Positions 8,509 through 16,172 of a stretch of 64,000 bases of DNA are shown in pieces. Origin of the DNA: Algoriphagus sp. A40 (GTDB lineage: Bacteria; Bacteroidota; Bacteroidia; Cytophagales; Cyclobacteriaceae); assembly GCF_002002735.1 (NCBI RefSeq), contig NZ_MUNY01000046.1, positions 1 through 64,000 on the forward strand, written 5' to 3'. The notes under the pieces are model-generated. The model worked only from the letters and a program-made list of their open reading frames with translations, was not told where the DNA came from and made no database searches. Both the position numbers and the translations under genes were made by a program. Within the stretch, counting starts at the first letter, position 1. Every line of letters begins with the position of its first letter.

Positions 8509-9489
8509 TTAGCTTTTCAAAAAATGAATCAAGTCTGATATTTTTGGAAATTCCCTGTTTTTGTGATGGATGGAAAAGGGTTCCTTTTTAACCAAAACCG
8601 AATCTGCAAATGAGTCTATTCCCGCCTTGTTTAGCGCTTTTTTTACCCAGAAAACCAGCTCTTGGGGACCTGAAATCTCAAATCCCAAATCCCGAATTTC
8701 AAATTCCATCTTACCTCTTTCAAGGCTGAACCGGTACTTTTCGCCCGGAAGCAACTGGTTAATTTCCCCGGAAATAATTAAGTCTTCGGGTTTGCCGGAA
8801 ATCAGCGGAGTTCCGCAATTCATCAACCAAAAGCGATCTGCAGTTTCGATTGCAATGTCCAGATCATGAGTCACGACAAGTACTGCTTTTTCTTTTTGGG
8901 AAGCGATCTCCCGGAGCAGTTGCATAATTTCAAACCTGTTGACAAGATCGAGGTGGGCAGTGGGCTCATCCAGGATCATGAGCTGTCCATCCTGTGCCAA
9001 AGCCCTGGCTATCATGGCTTTTTGGCGTTGTCCATCGCTGATTTCGCTCAGGCGCTCGTCGCGGAGGTAGGTGATTTTTGTTTGGGACAGTGCTTTTTCG
9101 ACAATTTCACGGTCTAGCTCATCGAGTTTCCCAGACCAACCTGTATGCGGAGTTCTGCCCAGAGCAACCAACTGTCCCACGGTCATATTTCCGGGAAATA
9201 CCGGATCGGTGAGCACGACTGAGATCCTCTTGGCGAGGTCTTCGACACCATAGGTTTCGATGGCTTGGTGTTCAAGTAAAATCTCGCCCTTCCAAGGTTT
9301 GACCTGACCCAAGATGGCTTTGATCAGCGTGGATTTTCCGACACCGTTTGGACCGAGCAGGCAGGTGAGTTCGCCTTTGAAAAGGTTGAAATCCAGGTCT
9401 TCCAGAATTAGTTTCCGGGTTTTTTGGTGAAAATAGCCCAGTGTCAATCCCTTGCCTTCGAGTGCGATATGCGGCCGAAATTCAGTCAT
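8509..9489 (-). CDS. btuD: ABC transporter ATPase, vitamin B12/iron-siderophore type (BtuD/FecE-like)
   Basis: ATPase subunit of an importer. Visible motifs are Walker A GPNGVGKST at 46-54, the signature LSEISDGQ at 147-154, Walker B LMILDEP at 170-176 and the H-loop His208. The ABC domain ends near 250. A ~70-residue C-terminal tail follows (about 255-326), longer than in E. coli BtuD or FecE. The gene lies downstream of the FecCD permease and the substrate-binding lipoprotein on the same strand, opposite a cobalamin riboswitch and btuB-like receptor. B12 is therefore the best substrate guess. The family alone cannot separate B12 from siderophore uptake. Confidence 0.85.
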   Translation of the reverse strand: MTEFRPHIALEGKGLTLGYFHQKTRKLILEDLDFNLFKGELTCLLGPNGVGKSTLIKAILGQVKPWKGEILLEHQAIETYGVEDLAKRISVVLTDPVFPGNMTVGQLVALGRTPHTGWSGKLDELDREIVEKALSQTKITYLRDERLSEISDGQRQKAMIARALAQDGQLMILDEPTAHLDLVNRFEIMQLLREIASQKEKAVLVVTHDLDIAIETADRFWLMNCGTPLISGKPEDLIISGEINQLLPGEKYRFSLERGKMEFEIRDLGFEISGPQELVFWVKKALNKAGIDSFADSVLVKKEPFSIHHKNREFPKISDLIHFLKS

Positions 9490-9549
9490 TTATTGATGAT
9501 AAATTCTCGTATCTGTTTGAATCATACATATGATGCTGGATTTGACGAA

Positions 9550-9586
9550 CTCCCCCTTTCCAAAAGGGGGTAAGGGGGATTTTTTA
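9550..9586. repeat. C/G-rich intercistronic hairpin between permease and ATPase genes
   Basis: CCCCCTTT (9552-9559) pairs with AAAGGGGG (9563-9570), followed by a second GGGGG run and a T-run on the plus strand. In the direction of the minus-strand operon the hairpin is not followed by a T-tract, so it should not terminate it. It may stabilise or process the mRNA. It resembles a CTCCCCCTT...AAGGGGG dispersed repeat known from many bacterial genomes. Confidence 0.55.
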
Positions 9587-9592
9587 TTCATT

Positions 9593-10612
9593 TTAGAAAT
9601 CCCGGCTAAAGTTTCGTTTCAAGATCAGACCAATCACGATCGGAGCACCAACCAGTGAAGTGACCGCATTGATCGGCAAGGTGCTTGCCATTCCGGGAAG
9701 TTGGCCTGCTGCATCACAGAGTAGGAGCAAGATTGCTCCGATCAAGGCTGAGGCTGGGAATAAAATCCGATGATCTGAGCTTTTCCAAAGGATACGGGCA
9801 AGGTGTGGAACAGCAATCCCCACAAATGCAATCGGGCCGCAAAATGCGGTGATCCCTCCCGCCAAAATCCCCGTGCTTCCGATCATCAGCCAGCGCATGG
9901 TTTCGGTTCGGATTCCCATACTTTTCGCATAGGCTTCACCAAGCAAAAGTGCATTGTAGGATTTGATGGATCCAAAAACCGGAATGCAACCCAAGACAAT
10001 CAGAATCCCCAATATCCCAACCTGAGACCAACCCAAGGCTCCCAAACTACCCATGGACCAAACCGTGAAAAGCTTCAAAGCCTCAGCTCCCGAGAAGTAG
10101 GAAAGCACAGAAATCACGGCCGAAACCGCCGATCCAAACATCAATCCCACGATCAAAAGCGTCATGTTGTCCTTGACTTTCCAGGCGACCAAACTGACCC
10201 CCGAAAGAACAATTCCTGCTCCCAAAACTCCTGCAAATGCAATGGCCCAGGAATTGACTCCGCTCAACGCAAAGCCAAAAGCAGAACCAGCCAACATCAA
10301 GATCGCCACACCCAGTCCAGCACCCGAACTGATCCCCAGGACAAAAGGTCCTGCCAAAGGATTTCGAAAGAAAGTCTGCATCTGAAGTCCACTTAAGCTC
10401 AGCCCGATCCCGGCAAAAATGGCCACCAAAGCCTTAGGAAGGCGATAGTTGATAATGATCTGCTCCCAGGAAGTCTTCGTCCATTCACCGGAAAAGATCC
10501 CCGACACAATTTCCCCAAACGGAATCATCACCGATCCCAGGCTCAGATTGAGCAAAAAGCTCAATCCAAGAATGACGATAGCGATGGGGAAAAGGTATCT
10601 TTTTGGATTCAT
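9593..10612 (-). CDS. btuC: ABC transporter permease, FecCD family (BtuC-like)
   Basis: Integral membrane permease of 339 aa with about ten hydrophobic helices. Typical FecCD motifs include RLPKALVAIFAGIGLSLSGLQMQ, NPLAGPFVLGISSGAGLG and FCGPIAFVGIAVPHLAR. The last contacts the ATPase through the coupling helix in this family. The open frame extends to 10651, but those extra 13 residues are encoded by a repeated hairpin element, so ATG 10612 (MNPKRYLF) is the better start. It lies between the substrate-binding and ATPase genes of the B12-type importer. Confidence 0.88.
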   Translation of the reverse strand: MNPKRYLFPIAIVILGLSFLLNLSLGSVMIPFGEIVSGIFSGEWTKTSWEQIIINYRLPKALVAIFAGIGLSLSGLQMQTFFRNPLAGPFVLGISSGAGLGVAILMLAGSAFGFALSGVNSWAIAFAGVLGAGIVLSGVSLVAWKVKDNMTLLIVGLMFGSAVSAVISVLSYFSGAEALKLFTVWSMGSLGALGWSQVGILGILIVLGCIPVFGSIKSYNALLLGEAYAKSMGIRTETMRWLMIGSTGILAGGITAFCGPIAFVGIAVPHLARILWKSSDHRILFPASALIGAILLLLCDAAGQLPGMASTLPINAVTSLVGAPIVIGLILKRNFSRDF

Positions 10613-10628
10613 CGATTTGATTTGTAAG

Positions 10629-10650
10629 TGGTTTGTGGGGACACAAACCA
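10629..10650. repeat. Hairpin element, copy A, upstream of permease gene
   Basis: TGGTTTGTG and CACAAACCA (9-bp arms) flank a GGGA loop, followed by CGGCGG. The related copy at 10705-10728 has a C in one arm and a G in the other at the same position, a compensatory change that keeps the pairing. It lies in the gap between the substrate-binding and permease genes. Confidence 0.6.
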
Positions 10651-10704
10651 CGGCGGAGCTAAGGGGAAAAGGTAGGTACGGTGGGGCATTTATTTAATTT
10701 AGAT

Positions 10705-10728
10705 GAGGTTCGTGGAGACACGAACCTC
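10705..10728. repeat. Hairpin element, copy B, downstream of substrate-binding gene
   Basis: GAGGTTCGTG and CACGAACCTC (10-bp arms) flank a GAGA loop, followed by CGGCGA. Compared with copy A, the T-A pair is replaced by C-G and the terminal pair also differs, yet pairing is kept. It resembles a GTTCGTGGAGACACGAAC-type dispersed hairpin. It may protect or process the importer mRNA. Confidence 0.6.
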
Positions 10729-10743
10729 GGCGATGTTTGTCGA

Positions 10744-11904
10744 TTAATTTAACTTTTTATAAAAATACAACTCATACTCAGGCAGCAATTCCGGATGAAG
10801 GATTTTGATCAAATCCTTTAGAATCAAGTCGGGGCGGACGTAGCCCAGTTCGAAATATTCCAAGCCTCCTGTTGCTCCTTTTTTTGCAGTGTAAGTATAG
10901 ACCTTTCCGTTTTTCCAAGGGGTAAAAGCCTGATATCGGGGTTCTGCATTTCCCATGGTTTGCAGGTCCGGAAAGTCCGCCGAGCCGATCCAAAAATCGG
11001 TTTCCAGCCCATTATCCAAAACAAATTCATAATTGAGTTGGAGACTTCCTTCTCCGCTTTGGTCCCCAAAAATGTAGCTTCCTCCTGCATTTTCGAGGAT
11101 TCTGGCTCCCCAGCTATCCGCTCCCGGGGCATACCAAATATCCTGATACATGACTCCGCTCAGGACTTTGGGTTTTTCGGATTGTGCGAGAGTGGCAGTA
11201 AGTTTTTCAGCATCCTGATAGGCTTTTTCGATCTCTTCGAAGACTGCTACCGACTCCTGGTATTTCCCCAGCAAAATCCCGGTAAACTTGATCCATTCCG
11301 CTCTTCCAAGTGGATTTTGCTCCACATATTCCCCGTTGATCAGAGCAGGAATTCCAGCCTGGGCAAAGAGATCCAAATACCTCAGATCCTCGCCCAAAGT
11401 CGAGATCATGATCCAGTCCGGTTGCAGGTCTATGACCATTTCGGGATTTGCGGATGGTCCGTTTCCCAAATCGGTGACCTTTCCTGAGTCGATCAGAGAT
11501 CTGGTTTTTTCGGATGAAATAAGATTTGTTTGAGGAAAACCGACCAGTTTTTCTGTCGATTCCAACAAATCCAAATGCGGAATATGCGTAGTGGAAGTCA
11601 TCACCACTTTGGAAATAGGCAACTGAACAACTGCATCAAAACCCGTTTTTTCGGCCTCGGAATTTTCTTCCAAAACCAGATATCGAAAGGTTTTTTCAGC
11701 TCCGGTGTATCCCTGAGTCACGTGGATTTCCCAAAAATCTTTTCCCTGAAAAATCTCAAACCCTTTGGCATACCCCAGAGCAACCGGAGTTTTTTCAAGG
11801 GTTAATTCAGTTTTTTTTCCGCAGGAAATCAACAGTCCAAAACTCCAGAAGTAAAGGAGGTAAGTGATTGGAAACGAGTAAAAAGTGGTTTTTTTGAGCT
11901 TCAC
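10744..11904 (-). CDS. btuF: ABC transporter substrate-binding lipoprotein (BtuF/FecB-like)
   Basis: Periplasmic-binding protein of the TroA-like helical-backbone class. Motifs include STTHIPHLDLLESTEKLVGFP, DLQPDWIMIST and AEWIKFTGILLGKYQESVAVFEEIE. I choose GTG 11904, which gives a compact lipoprotein signal ending at LISC; ATG 11967 would add 21 residues ahead of it. It should deliver cobalamin or another metallo-ligand to the permease encoded next on the same strand. Its start lies about 120 bases from the cobalamin riboswitch, which faces the other way. Confidence 0.85.
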   Translation of the reverse strand: MKLKKTTFYSFPITYLLYFWSFGLLISCGKKTELTLEKTPVALGYAKGFEIFQGKDFWEIHVTQGYTGAEKTFRYLVLEENSEAEKTGFDAVVQLPISKVVMTSTTHIPHLDLLESTEKLVGFPQTNLISSEKTRSLIDSGKVTDLGNGPSANPEMVIDLQPDWIMISTLGEDLRYLDLFAQAGIPALINGEYVEQNPLGRAEWIKFTGILLGKYQESVAVFEEIEKAYQDAEKLTATLAQSEKPKVLSGVMYQDIWYAPGADSWGARILENAGGSYIFGDQSGEGSLQLNYEFVLDNGLETDFWIGSADFPDLQTMGNAEPRYQAFTPWKNGKVYTYTAKKGATGGLEYFELGYVRPDLILKDLIKILHPELLPEYELYFYKKLN

Positions 11905-12024
11905 GGTTTTTTGAAATCCTGGACGAAATATTCTGCCAAGGTAAAAGAGATAATCCCTGCTTTCCAAAATTTGTTGGGCTTCGGTGTTTTTTTACCAACT
12001 CAAAATCGCCTTACTTTACACCCG

Positions 12025-12230
12025 ATTTAGGTTCCTCATCCGCCCGTTCGGCTCTGGGGATTAAAAGGGAATCCGGTGTAAAACCGGAGCTGTCCCCGCA
12101 ACTGTCAGTCTGTCCCGTCCCGATTTTTTCGGAAGGGAAAAGTTTTTGCACCACTATGCCATTGTCCCGATAGTCATCGGGATGAGAAGGCCGGCAAAAA
12201 TTAGATGAGCCAGGAGACCTGCCTTGATCT
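12025..12230 (+). promoter_or_regulatory. Cobalamin (adenosylcobalamin-type) riboswitch
   Basis: Plus-strand aptamer with the conserved elements in order: an initial GGTTCC; AAAAGGGAATCCGGTG; AACCGGAGCTGTCCCCGCAA with ACTGT; ATGCCATTG; GAGAAGGCCGGC; and the B12 box AGCCAGGAGACCTGCC at 12208-12223. It ends about 150 bases before the btuB-like receptor, so it should repress btuB/btuG when cobalamin is plentiful. The variable arm contains the palindrome TCCCGATAGTCATCGGGA (12165-12182), matching a second copy just before btuB. No equivalent aptamer is visible on the minus strand for btuFCD. Confidence 0.95.
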
Positions 12231-12335
12231 GTTGATTCTGTGCTTTCGGAGGAAAAGCGAAGAAGACGTGTCGATTTCCCTTCCGATAGCAGGCAAGGAC
12301 AGTTTTCATTTCTTCCCATTTCTCTTCAAGCCCGA

Positions 12336-12353
12336 TCCCGATAGCTATCGGGA
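12336..12353. repeat. 18-bp perfect palindrome before btuB-like gene
   Basis: TCCCGATAGCTATCGGGA is its own reverse complement. It lies between the riboswitch and the receptor start, and a near-identical palindrome (12165-12182) is embedded in the aptamer's variable arm. Similar CCCGATAGC-type palindromes are, to my knowledge, dispersed repeats in Bacteroidota. It could serve as part of the riboswitch expression platform or simply be a repeat. Confidence 0.55.
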
Positions 12354-12381
12354 GAAATAGACTTAAACTATTCGATCAGGC

Positions 12382-14226
12382 ATGATTTTGTTGTTGTTGG
12401 TTTTTTCTGTTTTGGGTTTTGAGCCGATGCAGGACACTGTTTCGCTGGAGCAGGTGGAGGTCTACGCACCTGCCTTGGACCGATTTGCTCATGGGCAAAA
12501 AGTTACGAACCTTGATTCCAAGGTTTTGGAGGCCTATTCTGCCCGATCTTTGGGGGATATGTTGCAGGAGAAAAGTCCTGTCTTTGTCCGACAATACGGG
12601 GCCGGAATGCTGGCTTCCCCTTCATTTCGCGGTACTTCAGCCGGTCATACCGCTATTTTTTGGAACGGCCTTCCGATCAACAGTCCTTCGCTCGGTCAAA
12701 GCGACCTTTCGATTTTGCCTGTGGAGGCCATAGATCGAGTTCAGTTGCAGTTTGGAAGTGCTGGGGCACTTTTTGGGAATGAAGCAATCGGAGGAAGCAT
12801 TCATCTGGGCTCGAAAACCGACTTTGGAAAAGGATTTGAGGGGAAACTGAGCCAGACAATTGGGAGTTTTGGGCTGTTTAATACCTCAGTTTCAGGAGCT
12901 TTTTCTTCGAAAAAATTCAGCAGCAAAACCCGGTTATTCAGGCGGATTGCCGAAAATGATTTTGGCTATCAGGATCTTTCCCAGCCTGGCACGCCGGAAG
13001 TCCGGGAAGATCATGCAGAAGTGGAGCAAGTAGGCTTGGTGCAGGATTTGGCTTGGAATCTGAGTTCAAAAAGTCAGGTCAAAGCTGCTTTTTGGTGGAA
13101 TAAAGCCGAACGTGAGATCCAGCCGGTGATGGGTTCAAATACCACTGACTTGCAGTCCGATGAAAGCATCCGGGCGGTGGTGGATTATTTCAGGTTTGGG
13201 AAAAAATCCGTCTGGAACCTCAAAACCGGTCTTGTCCGGGACAAGATGATTTTCAATGAAAGTCTAAACCAAACCAGGCAGTTTTTTCTGGCTTCGGATT
13301 GGGATTTTGAAGCCGGGGAAAACTGGAAGTTCAAGGCTGGAGCAAGAGCCACTTTTGTCAAGGGAGATTTAAGTACCTATTCGGAGACGGATCAGCGCTT
13401 CGAGTTTTATCAATCCGCTGCCTGGAAAACCTCTGAGGATCTTTCGTTTTCTTTCAATCTAAGGCAATTCGCTTATCCCGGTGATGTTGTTCCGTTCCTT
13501 CCCGGGATCGGTGCAGATTGGAGGTTTTTGAATAAAGAAAAGCAGGAACTTTTGCTGAAAGCTTCCCTTGGAAAAGGCTTCAAAGTACCAACACTCAATG
13601 ACCGGTTTTGGAGTCCGGGCGGAAATCCCGACCTCTTGCCTGAAGAAAGCATCAACGGTGAAATAGGGCTTCATTGGCTCAAAAAAGGCAATTTCTCGTG
13701 GGAGCAAAGCCTCACCTATTATCGAATGGAAGTGGACAACTGGATCATCTGGCTGCCGCAGGGGTCGGTCTGGAGTCCGGAAAATATCCGGAAGGTGCAG
13801 AATCAGGGGCTTGAATTTCAGGGAAATGCAGGTTGGAAATTGGGCAGCTGGGATTGGGAACTTGGCCTGAGCTATACTTTTTCGGAGGCTTTGGACCTCA
13901 CTACGGAGCCCTCCAATCCCCAGCAACTTCCATACACGCCGGAGCACCAAGCCAATGGAAACCTAAGCGCAGAATTCAAGGGTTTTGGGCTAAATCTCAG
14001 TTCCTTTTTCGTCGGTCCCAGAGCCATCGGCACCGGTAATGCCCGAGTCATGGATGCCTTCCAAATTTGGAACGCAGGCCTGACTTTTTCCAAACTCACT
14101 TGGGGCAAGGTTCAGTTTCCGCTGAGTTTTCAAGTACTAAACCTCTTGGACAAAGACTACCAAGTCCTCTACCTCCGGGCCATGCCCGGTCGATCGTATC
14201 AACTTAATTTAACTATACACTTATGA
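12382..14226 (+). CDS. btuB: TonB-dependent outer-membrane receptor, BtuB-like
   Basis: A 614-aa receptor. A short signal peptide is followed by a TonB-box-like stretch (LEQVEVYAP, ~23-31). The plug domain spans about 35-145 (LGDMLQEKSPVFVRQYG, PSFRGTSAGHTAIFWNGLPIN, GSAGALFGNEAIGGSI). The 22-strand barrel follows, with FKVPTLNDRFWSPGGNPDLLPEES-like receptor motifs. The upstream cobalamin riboswitch and downstream btuG-like lipoprotein make B12 or another corrinoid the likely ligand. The stop overlaps the next start by 4 bp (ATGA), indicating translational coupling. Confidence 0.9.
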   Translation: MILLLLVFSVLGFEPMQDTVSLEQVEVYAPALDRFAHGQKVTNLDSKVLEAYSARSLGDMLQEKSPVFVRQYGAGMLASPSFRGTSAGHTAIFWNGLPINSPSLGQSDLSILPVEAIDRVQLQFGSAGALFGNEAIGGSIHLGSKTDFGKGFEGKLSQTIGSFGLFNTSVSGAFSSKKFSSKTRLFRRIAENDFGYQDLSQPGTPEVREDHAEVEQVGLVQDLAWNLSSKSQVKAAFWWNKAEREIQPVMGSNTTDLQSDESIRAVVDYFRFGKKSVWNLKTGLVRDKMIFNESLNQTRQFFLASDWDFEAGENWKFKAGARATFVKGDLSTYSETDQRFEFYQSAAWKTSEDLSFSFNLRQFAYPGDVVPFLPGIGADWRFLNKEKQELLLKASLGKGFKVPTLNDRFWSPGGNPDLLPEESINGEIGLHWLKKGNFSWEQSLTYYRMEVDNWIIWLPQGSVWSPENIRKVQNQGLEFQGNAGWKLGSWDWELGLSYTFSEALDLTTEPSNPQQLPYTPEHQANGNLSAEFKGFGLNLSSFFVGPRAIGTGNARVMDAFQIWNAGLTFSKLTWGKVQFPLSFQVLNLLDKDYQVLYLRAMPGRSYQLNLTIHL

Positions 14227-15275
14227 AAAATCTTTTCAAAAATCAACTTTGGGCTATTGTCCTGCTAGTTTTTGCTTTTTCCTGTAACGACAATGGGGGA
14301 GATGAGCCTCTTGGAAAATACGACTCCGGAGTGCTTATTATGAATGAGGGGAATTTTGGCACCAATGACGGGGAAGTTTATCACTATGATCCGGCTACGG
14401 GGACACTTACGCATGACATTTTCGAACTGGAAAACAGCAGACCTTTTGCTGGTTTATTGGAGGATATGGTACTCGAGCAGGATCGTCTTTACTTAGTCGC
14501 CAACACCGGAAAAGTAGAAATCGTCAATCCCGGGGACTTTAAGTCAATTGGCGCAGTGATCAACGACCTTGATCAGCCAAGATCTTTGGCTACCGCTAGT
14601 AGCAAGCTCTTTATTTCGGACTACGGTCCCTACAATGCCAGCTATGCCACACCGGATTCGTATATCGCTGTGGTTTCCGGTTTGGATGGAGGCACGGTGA
14701 AAAAGAAGATCGAGGTGTCCAATAAGCCCGAGGATCTTTTTGCAAACGGCAAGTTTGTCTGGGTGGCTGGATCGGAAGAAGGCAAGCTCGAAATCATCGA
14801 TGCCGACACCGAAACGGTCACCAAGACGATTGATGTGGAAGGGAAACCTGTTCAGTTTTTTCAACTAGGCAGCGAGGTTTGGGTTTATTCCGTCGATCCC
14901 GACAAGGTCTCTTTCTTGTCTCTAAACCTTGCCAGCCAGTCAGTGAAAGAGATAAAGTCCTTTGATGTAGCCAATGCGACGGGTAGAATCGCTATCGGCG
15001 AGGATAACAAGCTATATCTGGTAACCAGCTCAGGCTGGCCAGATTACCAGGATGCGGTAGCTGTAGTGTCGATAGCGGACAATACTGTGGATACAGACTG
15101 GACAACTGGTTCGGGCTTTTATGGCATCGGCTATGATCAGACCAAACAAGAAATCTACCTGACCAACTCTGCAGGATTTCAGGGTAATGGATTAGTTACC
15201 GTTTTCAAAAAAGACGGAACTGAAGTGAAGGAGATGGAGGTGGGAAGGGGTCCTTCAGGATTTGTTTTTAGATGA
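14223..15275 (+). CDS. btuG: YncE/DUF5074-type beta-propeller lipoprotein, candidate BtuG (surface B12 binding)
   Basis: A 350-aa lipoprotein with a signal ending FAFSC, followed by an acidic NDNGGDE stretch like surface lipoprotein export signals. The rest shows repeated propeller blades (LVANTGKVEIVNPGD, LFANGKFVWVAGSEEGKLEIIDADT, ITNSAGFQGNGLVTVF-like). It overlaps btuB by 4 bp and lies under the same cobalamin riboswitch. In Bacteroides, BtuG is a surface propeller lipoprotein that binds B12 very tightly and sits over BtuB. Length, fold and context fit. The ligand is inferred from context, since many DUF5074 proteins are uncharacterised. Confidence 0.8.
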   Translation: MKNLFKNQLWAIVLLVFAFSCNDNGGDEPLGKYDSGVLIMNEGNFGTNDGEVYHYDPATGTLTHDIFELENSRPFAGLLEDMVLEQDRLYLVANTGKVEIVNPGDFKSIGAVINDLDQPRSLATASSKLFISDYGPYNASYATPDSYIAVVSGLDGGTVKKKIEVSNKPEDLFANGKFVWVAGSEEGKLEIIDADTETVTKTIDVEGKPVQFFQLGSEVWVYSVDPDKVSFLSLNLASQSVKEIKSFDVANATGRIAIGEDNKLYLVTSSGWPDYQDAVAVVSIADNTVDTDWTTGSGFYGIGYDQTKQEIYLTNSAGFQGNGLVTVFKKDGTEVKEMEVGRGPSGFVFR

Positions 15276-15320
15276 TTTTGGGATTTGAAAATTGAAAAAT
15301 TTCAAGATTGAAAAATTAGT

Positions 15321-15349
15321 AAGCCCGGTCGATGGATCGGGCTTTTTTT
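15321..15349 (+). terminator. Rho-independent terminator after btuG
   Basis: AGCCCGGTC and GATCGGGCT arms surround GATG, followed by seven Ts. It lies 46 bases past the btuG stop, between converging genes. Confidence 0.8.
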
Positions 15350-15353
15350 GTGC

Positions 15354-15656
15354 TTACAGTTTGTCGCCTTTAATCAGGACGGAAGACCGGATAGATTGCT
15401 CTTTCAGATGCAGAAAACGCTTTCTTTCTTCGTCTTTCATGAAGTTTTCAAAGTCGCTCTCCGCATCGAACTCCACCAAATGAACTTCGAATGGCTTTTC
15501 AATGGAGGATTCAATAAATGAGTTTTCATGAGGCCTAAGTCTTAACAGAAGCCTGCCGTTGTATTTTGAAATCGTGGGAATGGCGATTTCCTCAAATTGG
15601 AAAAAGACCTCTTCTTGACCCTCTTTAATATAAATGAGTTGGGTTATAAAAATCAT
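15354..15656 (-). CDS. DUF1330 / dimeric alpha-beta barrel protein
   Basis: A 100-aa protein resembling the DUF1330 or antibiotic-biosynthesis-monooxygenase-like ferredoxin-fold family. It begins with a strand (FITQLIYIKEGQEEVFFQFEEIAIPTI), then KYNGRLLLRLRP, then VHLVEFDAESDFENFMKDEERKRF. Such proteins dimerise and some act on small substrates; no activity can be assigned here. Its ATG lies 7 bases after the stop of the HI0074-like gene, so the two are probably co-transcribed. Confidence 0.7.
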   Translation of the reverse strand: MIFITQLIYIKEGQEEVFFQFEEIAIPTISKYNGRLLLRLRPHENSFIESSIEKPFEVHLVEFDAESDFENFMKDEERKRFLHLKEQSIRSSVLIKGDKL

Positions 15657-15663
15657 AGTCTCA

Positions 15664-16080
15664 TCAGTCTTCCAATTTTTTGGTCATTGTCCTTTCAAAT
15701 CTTTCGAGAAGGCGGATATATCGTTTGCGGATATTTTCCAAAAAAATCGCCTGAGAATCGATCGTGTAAACCGGATTGTATTGGATTCGGTCGATGATCA
15801 TGTCCAGCCAGGATTTGCCATCGTCGATCAGCTCAGCGTGAAATGCCTCAACAGTAGCATCCCGAGACCCGGAAAAAGGGCCTTTTCCATGTTTTTCAAA
15901 GTATTTGGCGATGACTTTGAGGGCAAGCTCATGGGCGACTTCAAAGTTGATGATCAACTCCCTGGACTGGGATTCGCTGAATCCGATCCGTTCCCCCCGG
16001 CTGGCATATATTTTTAAATCTTCAAGAGCAGTGGAAAACTGTTCCAGGCATTGCTCACAGGATTGCGGTAAGGTTTTCAT
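15664..16080 (-). CDS. HI0074-family protein (nucleotidyltransferase substrate-binding/HEPN-like)
   Basis: About 138 aa from ATG 16080 (an alternative ATG at 16104 adds 8 residues). The pattern INFEVAHELALKVIAKYFEK, then GSRDATVEAFHAELIDDGKSWLDMIIDR, matches the HI0074 helical-bundle family (related to HEPN). Members usually pair with an MNT-type minimal nucleotidyltransferase gene as an MNT/HEPN toxin-antitoxin-like module. No such partner is adjacent: upstream is a divergent stretch and downstream is DUF1330. The YNPVYTID segment near residue 110 occupies the place of the usual catalytic-like His/Tyr region. Confidence 0.75.
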   Translation of the reverse strand: MKTLPQSCEQCLEQFSTALEDLKIYASRGERIGFSESQSRELIINFEVAHELALKVIAKYFEKHGKGPFSGSRDATVEAFHAELIDDGKSWLDMIIDRIQYNPVYTIDSQAIFLENIRKRYIRLLERFERTMTKKLED

Positions 16081-16172
16081 TTTGGGAAAATTCTTTAAAA
16101 TCAAATTAGAAAAAAATGGCAGTTAATGCGAGAAACAGCTGTTGGATTTTCTGATTCCAACCGCTTTTATTT

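Noticed and set aside
9550-9586. Intrinsic terminator in the B12 importer operon
   Set aside because: The T-run lies on the plus strand only, where no gene ends; on the operon strand no T-tract follows the stem.
11967-12025. Cobalamin riboswitch for btuF on the minus strand
   Set aside because: I looked for B12-box and GAA-type elements on that strand in the short leader and saw none.
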